Numbered from the stretch's first letter, positions 1-6,507 are shown. The stretch is DNA of 6,897 nucleotides from Alphaproteobacteria bacterium (GCA_030424705.1 JAUHWJ010000102.1:1-6897), one strand, 5' to 3'. Numbers and translations: made by a program. Notes: generated from the letters alone by a model not told the origin.

Positions 1-403
1 CGTTTCAATCACGCCGGACGTCAACTTTTCGAACCCGGAGCGGATCGAGATAGGAGACGGGGTGAGCCTCGGCTCCCGCTGCATGATCTGGGCCGGCCCG
101 GCCCATGGCCGCATCCGCATCGGGCGATACGCGCTGTTCGGGCCGGAGGTGATCGTCACGGCGGCCGGATACCGGTTCAATGACGGCGCGCCTGTCACGA
201 AGCAGCCTATGGACGAGGCGGATGTCGAGATCGGGGAGGATGTCTGGCTTGGCGCCCGCGTCATCGTCCTGCCGGGCGCGCGGATCGGCGCGGGCTCGGT
301 GATCGGCGCAGGCTCGGTCGTCCGCGGGGAGATTCCCCCCATGTCGGTCGCCGTCGGCTCCCCCGCCCGCGTCGTTGGGCGGCGGGAGATCGCGTCGCCG
401 TAA
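1..403 (+). CDS. Hexapeptide-repeat (left-handed beta-helix) acyltransferase, 5' end outside window
   Basis: This is the C-terminal 133 residues of an O- or N-acyltransferase of the CysE/LacA/NodL/WcaF type, which moves an acetyl or other acyl group from CoA to a sugar or similar acceptor in the cytoplasm. The frame is open to the left edge (the first full codon begins at base 2), so the GTG at 62 is an internal valine, not the start. Hexapeptide repeats are clear: IEIGDGVSLG, IRIGRYALFG, VEIGEDVWLGARVIVLPG, then ARIGAGSVIGAGSVV, and the family's closing GSPARVVG. A Q-P segment before the VWLG coil matches WcaF-like enzymes. Where many relatives have an Asn-His pair before the 'P..Q' segment, this protein has Gly-Tyr (AAGYRFNDG), so the usual catalytic His is not visible there. 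The likely role, inferred from neighbouring glycan genes, is decoration of a surface polysaccharide. The acceptor cannot be told. Confidence 0.9.
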   Translation, partial: VSITPDVNFSNPERIEIGDGVSLGSRCMIWAGPAHGRIRIGRYALFGPEVIVTAAGYRFNDGAPVTKQPMDEADVEIGEDVWLGARVIVLPGARIGAGSVIGAGSVVRGEIPPMSVAVGSPARVVGRREIASP

Positions 404-431
404 CCCTGGCGCCGGCGCAGGGCTGTTTTTT
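404..431 (+). terminator. Probable intrinsic terminator after the acyltransferase gene
   Basis: Directly after the stop codon, CCCTG (404-408) can pair with CAGGG (418-422) around a CG-rich core that can extend the stem by two pairs beyond a bulged G. A run of six T follows at 426-431, three bases after the stem. Position and T-run fit Rho-independent termination of the upstream gene. The short gap between stem and T-run weakens the call slightly. Confidence 0.6.
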
Positions 432-483
432 CCTGTCTCCGCGCTATCCTCCCTCTCGACGCCGACAGATCGAGAGGCCGCCC

Positions 484-1269
484 ATGCTCCGTCTCGCCGC
501 CGCCTTCCTTTTCCTTTCCGCCATTCCGGCTTTCGCTTCGCAATGCCAGCAGATCGCGGGGGACGGCGAGGCCCGCATCTGGCGGGCCGCGCTCCAGCCG
601 GGCGAGGTGCGCATCCGTTTCCTCGGCCACGCCGCCCTCCGGATCGAGACGGACGAAGGCCGAGCCGCCGTCACCGATTACTTCGGCTACGCCGGTTCCG
701 GCCCGACGCCCGATGCGGTTACGATGAACCACGCCCATTCCACCCACTGGACCCCAAACCCCGACCCGGCCATCGCCCATCCGCTGAAGGGCTGGGGCGA
801 GGGGCTGGAGCCGGCGCGGCACTGGCTCCAGCTCGACAACCTCTTGATCCGCAACGTGACGACGGACATCCGCGCAGGCGGCGCCATGGAACGGGACGGA
901 AACTCGATCTTCATCTTCGAATACGAGGGGCTCTGCATCGGCCATCTCGGTCATCTGCATCACCTGCTCGATGAAGGGCATTATGCGGAGATCGGCAGGC
1001 TCGATGTGGTCATGGCGCCCGTGGACGGCGGCTACACCATGTCGATCCCTGACATGATCACCGTCCTCAAGCGGGTGAAGGCGCGCGTCGTCATCCCGAT
1101 GCACATCTTCTCGGATTTCGCTCTGGAGAAATTCCTGGCGGGAATGGCCGACGAATTTGCCGTCGTCGCGGAGCCGGCGGATGAACTCGTGCTCTCCGCG
1201 ACCACCCTGCCTGACGTCCCGACGATCCGCGTCCTCCGCCCAGTTCGGTCTCACAGCATCTACGACTGA
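484..1269 (+). CDS. Secreted MBL-fold metallohydrolase, UlaG-like, with altered metal ligands
   Basis: This is a 261-residue metallo-beta-lactamase-fold protein. Residues 1-18 form a Sec signal peptide (short charged start, Leu/Ala/Phe core, then AFA before Ser-Gln-Cys), so the mature protein should be periplasmic. The start is supported by GAGAGG six bases upstream. The fold is read from FLGHAALRIET (46-56), the NHAHSTH metal motif (82-88), HLGH (154-157), the APVDGGYT loop (178-185) and IPMH (204-207), in the order expected for UlaG/Lactamase_B_3 relatives. The canonical HxHxDH Asp is Thr87, and the Asp of the usual HLGD motif is His157. The His usually found between these motifs is also not evident near Thr126-Asp128. 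His83, His85, His88 and His207 are kept. From memory, this HLGHLHH form recurs in alphaproteobacterial proteins, so it is probably a subfamily trait. Substrate unknown. Its 3' end overlaps the convergent MOSC gene by 10 bases. Confidence 0.88.
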   Translation: MLRLAAAFLFLSAIPAFASQCQQIAGDGEARIWRAALQPGEVRIRFLGHAALRIETDEGRAAVTDYFGYAGSGPTPDAVTMNHAHSTHWTPNPDPAIAHPLKGWGEGLEPARHWLQLDNLLIRNVTTDIRAGGAMERDGNSIFIFEYEGLCIGHLGHLHHLLDEGHYAEIGRLDVVMAPVDGGYTMSIPDMITVLKRVKARVVIPMHIFSDFALEKFLAGMADEFAVVAEPADELVLSATTLPDVPTIRVLRPVRSHSIYD

Positions 1270-1865
1270 GCGGCGGCGCGACCCGTTCCATGCGCCCAGG
1301 GCTTCTGCACCGGGATATGCAGCCGAACGCGCATCCCGATCTCCAATGCGCCAGGCCTCTCGACCCGGGCGGTGACCCCGCGCCTATCGAGCGCGACAGT
1401 CGGAAAGGGCCGCCCGCGCCCAGGATACTCCTTTTCGATCTCCTCGGCGACGAAGCGGCACGGCCCGTTCGCCATGTCCACAGCGACGCTCGCGCCGGAC
1501 TCGAAGATCAAGCGGGAAGACGGCGGAATCGATGAAAAGTCAGGTATCCCGGAGAGAATCACATTCGCCCCCGTCCATTCGGGCGCGATCCTCGGGATTC
1601 CCATGTCCGCCGCAACAGAGGCGAGTTCCTCCTCGGAGAGCAGCGAAAGCTGGCGGGCGTTTGCGATCTCCGTCCCCCGCTCGTATTGCAGCTTGACGCG
1701 GGAGCAGGAGGGCCGGGTCAGCCCGGCATGGCATTCCTCCGGCGGCCCAGCGAAGCCGAGGTCGAGCCGATCCCGCGGCTCGGAACGGAGCGTGACGGCA
1801 CGGTCGAGCAGCACGCCCAGCCAGGTGATCGTGGCGTGGTGGTCTGTCGGCGTCAGCATCGGCAT
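1260..1865 (-). CDS. MOSC-domain protein (molybdenum cofactor sulfurase C-terminal-like)
   Basis: This is a 201-residue stand-alone MOSC-domain protein. MOSC domains bind or transfer sulfur or pyranopterin-bound molybdenum and occur in MoCo sulfurases, YiiM/YcbX-type reductases and many small bacterial proteins of unknown substrate. Recognisable elements are QYERGTEIANARQLSLLSEE (60-79), IAPEWTGANVILSGI (93-107), the NGPC motif with the conserved Cys136 (133-136), then RRGVTARVER and a closing HIPVQ. No signal peptide is seen, so it should be cytoplasmic. The ATG at 1865 is chosen because AAGGAGG lies nine bases upstream; the open frame runs on to 2219, but that part lies opposite the HIT gene and has no family resemblance. 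It is transcribed away from the HIT gene and its stop overlaps the end of the MBL gene. No molybdenum-cofactor genes are nearby, so its partner is unknown. Confidence 0.9.
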   Translation of the reverse strand: MPMLTPTDHHATITWLGVLLDRAVTLRSEPRDRLDLGFAGPPEECHAGLTRPSCSRVKLQYERGTEIANARQLSLLSEEELASVAADMGIPRIAPEWTGANVILSGIPDFSSIPPSSRLIFESGASVAVDMANGPCRFVAEEIEKEYPGRGRPFPTVALDRRGVTARVERPGALEIGMRVRLHIPVQKPWAHGTGRAAAQS

Positions 1866-1928
1866 CCGGTCTCTCCTCCTTGCGGCGGCGCATGCGGGCG
1901 ATATTGTCGGGGGCCGGAGGAGAGAGCA
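1866..1928. promoter_or_regulatory. Divergent intergenic region between MOSC and HIT genes
   Basis: These 63 bases must hold the start signals for both divergent genes. On the plus strand TTGCGG (1880-1885) and TATTGT (1902-1907), 16 bases apart, form a weak -35/-10 candidate. It would start transcription only about 15 bases before the HIT ATG. The HIT ribosome binding site is GGAGG at 1916-1920. No convincing minus-strand promoter was found. The region assignment is secure; the promoter elements are tentative. Confidence 0.35.
1875..1881 (-). promoter_or_regulatory. Ribosome binding site fixing the MOSC start
   Basis: AAGGAGG, reading on the minus strand, lies nine bases before the ATG at 1865. 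This near-perfect Shine-Dalgarno decides the start against longer upstream in-frame candidates. A second in-frame ATG at 1859 lies too far from it. Confidence 0.8.
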
Positions 1929-2375
1929 ATGAGCGACGCAGCGCCGAACGCCACCTTCGCGACTTTCGGCTGGCCCGGAAGCCGCGTGGCCGAGACCGAC
2001 CATTGGGGCGTCATGCTTCGACCCGCGCAGCCGACGCTCGGCGCTCTCGTCGTCGCCTTCAAGGGCGACGCGACAGCCTTCGGAGAGATCGGCGCGCCGG
2101 CCTTCGCCGAATTTGGGAAGGTCGTCGCGGCGACAGAAGCGATGCTGCGATCTGCCGTTGGGTACGAAAAGATCAACTGGCTCATGTTGATGATGGTCGA
2201 TCCTCATGTTCATTTCCATGTCTTGCCGCGCTATCCGGGCGCGAAAGCGCTTGACGAGCTGGAGGTGACGGATTCCGGCTGGCCCGGCCCCCCTGCGCTC
2301 GGCGCGGCCGTGACGCCTGACGAGGCGCAGCGCGCCTCGCTCATCGCCCTTCTCCGCGCCGCCTGGCCGCTCTGA
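1929..2375 (+). CDS. HIT-family nucleotide hydrolase/transferase
   Basis: This is a 148-residue histidine-triad protein. HIT enzymes use the middle His of the HxHxH motif to attack the alpha-phosphate of nucleotide conjugates (dinucleoside polyphosphates, nucleoside phosphoramidates, adenylated or other NMP-linked molecules). The triad is plain: DPHVHFHVLPRY, with His93, His95 and His97 followed by Val-Leu, fitting the family consensus. The N-terminal part (HWGVMLRPAQPTLGALVVAF, 25-44) replaces the more usual Cys-containing start of Hint-type proteins, but the strand-turn-strand layout and the 'TLG' turn agree with the fold. GGAGG eight bases upstream supports the ATG. No signal peptide is present. 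It is the first gene of a two-gene unit with the nucleotidyltransferase 2 bases downstream, so it may process a nucleotide-linked intermediate of the same pathway. This is inference; general nucleotide housekeeping is the alternative. Confidence 0.9.
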   Translation: MSDAAPNATFATFGWPGSRVAETDHWGVMLRPAQPTLGALVVAFKGDATAFGEIGAPAFAEFGKVVAATEAMLRSAVGYEKINWLMLMMVDPHVHFHVLPRYPGAKALDELEVTDSGWPGPPALGAAVTPDEAQRASLIALLRAAWPL

Positions 2376-2377
2376 GC

Positions 2378-3127
2378 ATGGCGAAGCTCAAGGCTTTGAT
2401 CCTCGCCGGAGATCGCGGCCTGGAAGACCCGGTCTCCCGCGCCGCCGGCGTCTCGACCAAGGCCTTCGCGGAGGTCGGCGGCAAGCCGATGATCGACCAT
2501 GTCGTCGCCGCGCTTCGCGGCGTGGAGGAGATCGGCGAGATCGCCGTCTCGATAGCGACGGACGCCCCGCCGATCCCGCGCGAGGCCCGGCGGCTGGATT
2601 CCGGCCCGACCCCGGCGACAAGCGCGGCCGAAGGTCTTGCGGCGCTCGGCGCGCCGCTCCTCATCGCCACGGCTGACCATCCGCTCCTCACGCCAGCTAT
2701 GATCGCGGATTTCCTTAAGGGAGTCCGCGCTTCCGGCGCCGACGCCGCCGCGGCGGCCAGCCTGAAGGCGGTGGTGGAGATGGCCGGCAACCCCGCGCGC
2801 CGGACGTGGCTACGCTTTTCGGACGGTTGGTTGTCCGGCTGCAACCTCTTCTACATCGCCAACGAACGGGGCGCCGGCGCGATCGACTTCTGGCTGGACA
2901 TAGAAGCCGACCGGAAGAGCCCGCTACGTATGGCGGCAAAGATCGGCCTGACGGCTCCGATCCTTTATCTCCTCGGCCGGCTCAGCCGGAAAAGCGCCGC
3001 GGCGCGGATCGGCCGGCTTGCCGAGTGCCGCACCGAGATCGTCCTGCTGGACCATCCGAACGCAGCGCATGACGTCGACAAGCCTGCGGATCTAGAATTC
3101 GCCCGGAGCCGCCTCCGCCCGATGTGA
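2378..3127 (+). CDS. MobA-fold NTP transferase (nucleotidyltransferase family protein)
   Basis: This 249-residue cytoplasmic protein has a nucleotidyltransferase fold of the MobA/IspD/GlmU-N type, which joins an NTP to a phosphorylated sugar, alcohol or cofactor. The N-terminal nucleotide loop is LILAGDRG (7-14), followed by KAFAEVGGKPMIDHV with Lys28 and Lys36. Asp100 in ATADHPLLTP (97-106) is the expected metal-binding Asp. A GCNLFYI segment (154-160) and DVDKPADL (232-239) lie where the substrate-binding and second metal site usually are. The loop departs from the common LAxGxGxRM form, since a long DPVSRAAGVS insertion precedes the first Lys. Residues of about 165-225 form an extra helical part not found in MobA, including a hydrophobic stretch (PILYLLGRL). 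I know similar proteins annotated only as 'nucleotidyltransferase'. It follows the HIT gene by two bases with no strong ribosome binding site of its own, suggesting translational coupling. The activated product is unknown. Confidence 0.85.
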   Translation: MAKLKALILAGDRGLEDPVSRAAGVSTKAFAEVGGKPMIDHVVAALRGVEEIGEIAVSIATDAPPIPREARRLDSGPTPATSAAEGLAALGAPLLIATADHPLLTPAMIADFLKGVRASGADAAAAASLKAVVEMAGNPARRTWLRFSDGWLSGCNLFYIANERGAGAIDFWLDIEADRKSPLRMAAKIGLTAPILYLLGRLSRKSAAARIGRLAECRTEIVLLDHPNAAHDVDKPADLEFARSRLRPM

Positions 3128-3128
3128 A

Positions 3129-3177
3129 GGGCGAGCGTCTTGGGCTCTCGTCGCGCGCGCCGCTCGCTTGTGCTTTT
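3129..3177 (+). terminator. Weak candidate terminator after the nucleotidyltransferase
   Basis: GCGAGCG (3131-3137) and CGCTCGC (3161-3167) are perfect inverted arms just after the stop codon, extendable by two G-T pairs at the base. A short T run (3174-3177) follows. The 23-base loop is long and the T run is brief and distant from the stem, so this may be only a GC-rich hairpin. Confidence 0.35.
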
Positions 3178-3233
3178 GGTTGATGATCTGCATCGCGAAC
3201 TGTAGTTTTCAGTGATTCTTGTTTTTGGAGGTG
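3170..3233 (+). promoter_or_regulatory. AT-rich leader with ribosome binding site of the dioxygenase
   Basis: Bases 3171-3230 are only 24 of 60 G+C, far below the surroundings, as expected for a promoter in a high-GC genome. A possible -35 is TTGGTT (3176-3181), with TGTAGT (3201-3206) a poor -10 at 19-base spacing. GGAGGTG (3227-3233) is a good ribosome binding site just before the ATG at 3238. The region as a whole is a credible promoter; the exact boxes are not. Confidence 0.4.
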
Positions 3234-3237
3234 TCCG

Positions 3238-4137
3238 ATGTCCGACACTCTGGAGTTGTCGCGCAATTCCGCCATCGATGGGAACGTCTTCTCGGTCCTG
3301 CGCAGCGCGCTTCCCAACGCCTTGTCGAACAAGCCGTATCCCTACGTGGTGAATGACGACGCCTTGAATCCGGATCTGTACGCGCGCCTTGCGGAGACAT
3401 TCCCGCCGGACGATCTCTTCTTCGCGCACATGCCGGAGATCAGGAACAATCAGGCCGTCCGCATCCCGGCGGCTGACGTGATCGGGTCGCCCCGTTTTTC
3501 GCCGGAATGGCGCGCCTTCTTCGAATGGCACACCTCGGAAGGATTTTGGCGGGACATCCTCCGCGTCTTCGGCCCCTCGATCCGCGCGGAATTCCCAGAA
3601 CTCGAGGCGCGTCTCGGCCGCCCGATGGATGAATGGCGCGTCAAGCGGCGCTGGGAGCCGGGTGAGGCGGAGATCTCGCTCGACCTTCTCTTCGTCATCA
3701 ACACGCCGGTGACGAAGGAAAGCTCGGTCCGCCCGGCCCATGTGGACCGGAAGAACAAGATCTTCAGCGGCCTCTTCTACATGAAGCAGCCGGGGGATCC
3801 GACACCGGGCGGCGATCTCTCGCTCTACCGTTTCAAGCCGGGGCGCGAGGGATTCGGCGGCCATTACGCCGAGCTCTCGGACGTCGACGAGGTGGTGACC
3901 GTGCCCTACGGCGCCAACCGCTTCGTCGCCTTTGTGAATTCGGGCAGGGCGATCCACGGCGTCACCCCGCGCCCCGTGACGAGCTGGACCCGCCGCTACA
4001 TCAACTTTGTGGTCGAGACGCCGATGGACGCTTTCGGCCTGAAGCCGCTGCCGCTCTTTCGCCGCGTCGCCGCCGGGATCAGGCGCCGAAAGACGAAGTC
4101 GGCCGGGCTCGACCTCCGTCTCCCGCCGCCCGACTGA
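3238..4137 (+). CDS. 2-oxoglutarate/Fe(II)-dependent dioxygenase
   Basis: This 299-residue protein has the double-stranded beta-helix core of 2OG-Fe(II) oxygenases, which hydroxylate a substrate while turning 2-oxoglutarate into succinate and CO2. The iron triad is readable: His168 and Asp170 in RPAHVDRKNK, and His240 in SGRAIHGVTPR. Arg252 or Arg253 (SWTRRYINF) is at the distance expected for the residue that binds the 2OG carboxylate. The strand GLFYMKQPGD followed by GGDLSLYRF (191-199) is typical of prolyl-4-hydroxylase-like members. Residues 1-140 hold an N-terminal part starting NKPYPYVVND that resembles similar proteins found beside glycosyltransferases. No signal peptide is seen. The tail (about 270-299) is basic and Pro-rich. 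It has its own leader, so it is probably transcribed separately from the nucleotidyltransferase. Its stop lies one base from the stop of the convergent ELM1 gene. The substrate could be a sugar, lipid or protein side chain; the context favours glycan modification. Confidence 0.88.
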   Translation: MSDTLELSRNSAIDGNVFSVLRSALPNALSNKPYPYVVNDDALNPDLYARLAETFPPDDLFFAHMPEIRNNQAVRIPAADVIGSPRFSPEWRAFFEWHTSEGFWRDILRVFGPSIRAEFPELEARLGRPMDEWRVKRRWEPGEAEISLDLLFVINTPVTKESSVRPAHVDRKNKIFSGLFYMKQPGDPTPGGDLSLYRFKPGREGFGGHYAELSDVDEVVTVPYGANRFVAFVNSGRAIHGVTPRPVTSWTRRYINFVVETPMDAFGLKPLPLFRRVAAGIRRRKTKSAGLDLRLPPPD

Positions 4138-4138
4138 G

Positions 4139-5119
4139 TCAGCCGAGGAGCGCCGCAAGCCGCGCCGTCGCCTCCGCGCGCTCCGCCGCCATCCGCGCAG
4201 CGGCGCCCTCGATCCGCAGGAGCGCGCCCCGCCGCTGCGCCCAGCCGCGCGCGAGGAGCGCGGCGTGGAACCCTGCGAGGTCCGGCGGCGGCGCGGCGAG
4301 CCCGCGCGCGCCCGCGCCCGAGAGCCAGCGGCGCCCCGGTCCGGTCGCGCGAACCACGCTCATCCATCCCGGCTCCGGCGCCGGCAGGAGCGACACGGGC
4401 GCCCCCGTCGCCGCCGCATCGGAGAGGAGCGATACGCTGTCGCCCGAAACCAGAATTTCCCGCGCCTCCGAAAGCCATCGACGATACGGGTTCTCCCCAA
4501 CCTTCCGCCATTCATGGACTTCCGCCCCCGGCAGCAACCGTCTCATCGCCGCCGCCGCCCCGGCCGGGCTCCGCGGCGAGGTGGCGAGGGAGAGCGGCGC
4601 CCCCGTCTCCTCCGCCAGCGCCGCCGCCGCTGCTGCAAAGCTCCGCAGATAATCCGGCGTGATCCGGGTGGACCATGAGGGACCGCCCAGCAACGCCAGC
4701 ATCCGCCGCGGCTCCGCGCGCGGGGTCTCCGCCGACAGCGGAAGCGTGAGCGGCAGGACGTTCGGCTCCGCCGGCACGCCGTATTGCGGCGTCGCCAGCA
4801 CCAGCGCGAACCAGTCGAGTGGGGCCCGCGGCCGCCCCAGCCAGACGAGCCGCGCCCCGCTCCGCGCCGCGATCCAGCGCGCCGCGGGCGCGTTGCGCCG
4901 CCCTGCGCCGATTACGAGCGAGGGCCAGGGCGGCCCGAACTCCGGTCTCCCCCGCAGCGACGCGAGCGAGCCGCCGAGCCACGCCGCCGGAGCCTCTTTC
5001 AGAAGATTGTGCGAGAGCGCGAACTCCCGCGTGTCGCCCCCCGCCATCGCCCCTAGGGCGCGGACCTGCGCATTGTCCCCGGCGTTGCGGCCGAGCAGGA
5101 GCCAGACCGACGCGCTCAT
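4139..5119 (-). CDS. ELM1/GtrOC1-family putative glycosyltransferase (DUF1022)
   Basis: This 326-residue protein belongs to the family named after plant mitochondrial fission factor ELM1 (DUF1022). In bacteria, members are treated as putative glycosyltransferases with a GT-B-like two-domain layout. Matching segments are WLLLGRNAGDNAQ (6-18), the GAGRR turn (71-75), LVWLGRPRAPLDWFALVL (91-108), LALLGGPS (141-148), GENPYRRWL (208-216) and SGDSVSLLSDA (225-235), in family order. The second domain's GENPY and SGDS motifs would lie at the nucleotide-sugar end of a GT-B enzyme. No signal peptide or membrane segment is seen, so it is likely cytoplasmic or peripheral. The ATG at 5119 overlaps the flippase stop (ATGA), giving translational coupling as second gene of the operon. 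The same frame stays open upstream inside the flippase gene but has no resemblance to the family. Pairing with a flippase supports a glycan role; activity is unproven. Confidence 0.87.
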   Translation of the reverse strand: MSASVWLLLGRNAGDNAQVRALGAMAGGDTREFALSHNLLKEAPAAWLGGSLASLRGRPEFGPPWPSLVIGAGRRNAPAARWIAARSGARLVWLGRPRAPLDWFALVLATPQYGVPAEPNVLPLTLPLSAETPRAEPRRMLALLGGPSWSTRITPDYLRSFAAAAAALAEETGAPLSLATSPRSPAGAAAAMRRLLPGAEVHEWRKVGENPYRRWLSEAREILVSGDSVSLLSDAAATGAPVSLLPAPEPGWMSVVRATGPGRRWLSGAGARGLAAPPPDLAGFHAALLARGWAQRRGALLRIEGAAARMAAERAEATARLAALLG

Positions 5120-6462
5120 CCAGCCCGCCGCGGTTTCAGCACGAGCGCGCGATAAAGGATGAAGAGCCGGTGCAGAAAGACGATCCCCTGCCTCAGAAGG
5201 AGCGCGAACCCCGCGCCGATCAGCCCGAACCAGCCCATGAAGGGCCAGAGCGCCGCGAGAAACAGCGCCGTCGAGATGATGGCGGACCAGAGCAGCGCCT
5301 TTTCCTTGCGGATCGTGAGCATCACCGGCTCGATCGCGAAGCCGAGCGCCATGAGCGCCGCTGACAGCCCCACGACTGTCAGGAGCCCGGCAGCCGGCGC
5401 CGCCTCCGCCCCGAAGAGAACCGTGAGAAGAAGCTCCCCGGCCAGGAAAAGAACGAGGCAGAAGGCCGAGAGCCCGGCCCCCGCCAGCGCCAGCGTGCGC
5501 CACAGGAGCCGGGCGATCGCCCTCCTGTCCCCCCGCGCCTCCATCCACGCGAATTCGGGGAAGATGATCGGCCCGAGCAACGAGGAGAGGCGGTTGAGCG
5601 ACTCCGTCATCTGCCGCACCACGCCGAAGAGCCCCGCCGCCGTCGGCCCGAGCGCGCCGCCGACGGCGAGGACGGTGGCGTGGGTCAGGATCGTGTCCAT
5701 CAGCGAGGTCGCGTTCAGAACGATCACGAAGCGCCAGATGCGCGGGAACCCTTCGGAAAGCGCGGACCAGGAGCCCAGCATCTGCGGCGCCAGCCGCCGC
5801 CGCCGCAACTCCCCGGCCGCCGCGAGCATGAGCTGGAAGCCGGAAAGAAGGGAAGCGAGGATCCAGACGAGGATCAGGTGCTCCAGCCCCCCGCCGAGCC
5901 AGAGAACGAGCGCCGCGCCGATGAAGCGGACCAGTGCGTTGTAGGCGTGCTGCCGCACCATCACGGCGAAGCGGTCGAAGAGCCGCAGCGCGCCGGTCGG
6001 CGTCGCCGCCGTGATGAAGGGGATCGTCAGCACGAACCAGGGCGCGAGCGCCACGGCCTCCGGCGGCCATTCGAGCCATCGCCCGACCAGCGGCGCGCAG
6101 AGCAGCCCGAGCCCGATGGAGGCGGCGAGGCCGATCAGGTCGAGCCGGATCGTGAAGCCGATCAGCCGGCGGAAATCCTCGTCTCGGCCGCTCGCCAGCG
6201 CCTCCGCGCCGAACTTCGTCACAGCCGCCCAGGACTGGAACTTGAGGAGCCCCGCGATCAGCCGGACATAGGCCTGAAGCAGGATCACGACGCCGAAAGC
6301 CTCTATACCCACCGCCCTTACGGCAAGCGCCGCGGCGGCGAGATTCACAAGCCCGAACACCGCCCGCCCGCCGAGGATCATGCCGGCGTTGCGCTTCATC
6401 CGCCGCCAGACGCCGCCGCGGCCTCCGCCGCCGCTCTGCGGCGATTCGCGCTGGGGGTCCAT
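5116..6462 (-). CDS. Polysaccharide/lipid-linked glycan flippase (Wzx-like, MVF/PST family)
   Basis: This 448-residue integral membrane protein has about a dozen predicted membrane helices and no large soluble domain, which is the size and build of Wzx/RfbX O-unit and exopolysaccharide flippases in the MOP superfamily. They move lipid-linked glycans from the inner to the outer face of the cytoplasmic membrane. The opening helix with ILGGRAVFGLVNLAAAALAV, the following EAFGVVILLQAYVRL, and the mid-protein LAVGGALGPTAAGLFGVVRQ with the FPEFAW turn are typical of the family. About 20 N-terminal residues form a Gly/Arg/Ser-rich cytoplasmic tail. The start at 6462 is supported by GAGGAA six bases upstream (minus strand); Met22 is a possible alternative with no such site. 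First gene of the operon with the ELM1 protein, which may build or modify the transported unit. Flippase sequences do not reveal their cargo. Confidence 0.9.
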   Translation of the reverse strand: MDPQRESPQSGGGGRGGVWRRMKRNAGMILGGRAVFGLVNLAAAALAVRAVGIEAFGVVILLQAYVRLIAGLLKFQSWAAVTKFGAEALASGRDEDFRRLIGFTIRLDLIGLAASIGLGLLCAPLVGRWLEWPPEAVALAPWFVLTIPFITAATPTGALRLFDRFAVMVRQHAYNALVRFIGAALVLWLGGGLEHLILVWILASLLSGFQLMLAAAGELRRRRLAPQMLGSWSALSEGFPRIWRFVIVLNATSLMDTILTHATVLAVGGALGPTAAGLFGVVRQMTESLNRLSSLLGPIIFPEFAWMEARGDRRAIARLLWRTLALAGAGLSAFCLVLFLAGELLLTVLFGAEAAPAAGLLTVVGLSAALMALGFAIEPVMLTIRKEKALLWSAIISTALFLAALWPFMGWFGLIGAGFALLLRQGIVFLHRLFILYRALVLKPRRAG

Positions 6463-6507
6463 CCGGCCTTCCTCAAGTCGCGGCTCTGGCCAGCCGCCGG
6501 GGCGTTG

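Noticed and set aside
375..974. 199-codon plus-strand open frame covering the start of the MBL gene
   Set aside because: It is an Arg/Pro-rich frame shadow. The MBL frame has a signal peptide, metal motifs and a ribosome binding site.
1372..1932. 186-codon plus-strand open frame opposite the MOSC gene
   Set aside because: It is Ser/Arg-rich with no domain, has no ribosome binding site of note and is the complement of a well-supported gene.
1866..2219. Upstream extension of the MOSC frame
   Set aside because: It runs opposite the HIT gene, shows no MOSC features, and bypasses a strong ribosome binding site at 1875-1881.
2965..4158. 397-codon minus-strand open frame opposite the dioxygenase and the end of the nucleotidyltransferase
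   Set aside because: Its sequence is rich in Arg, Glu and Val without family features. The plus-strand genes have clear motifs, starts and ribosome binding sites.
5120..6079. Open reading frame continuing upstream of the ELM1 start on the minus strand, which would give a 646-residue protein
   Set aside because: The extension lies wholly inside the flippase gene in another frame and is a low-complexity Arg/Ala/Gly/Asp sequence typical of a high-GC shadow. ELM1 family similarity begins at the ATG at 5119, which forms an ATGA overlap with the flippase stop.
4139..6462. Repeated GCCGCCGCC-like and CGCGCC-like tracts in the flippase and ELM1 genes
   Set aside because: They are explained by Ala/Gly/Arg codons in high-GC coding DNA. 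No spaced direct repeats or array structure were seen.
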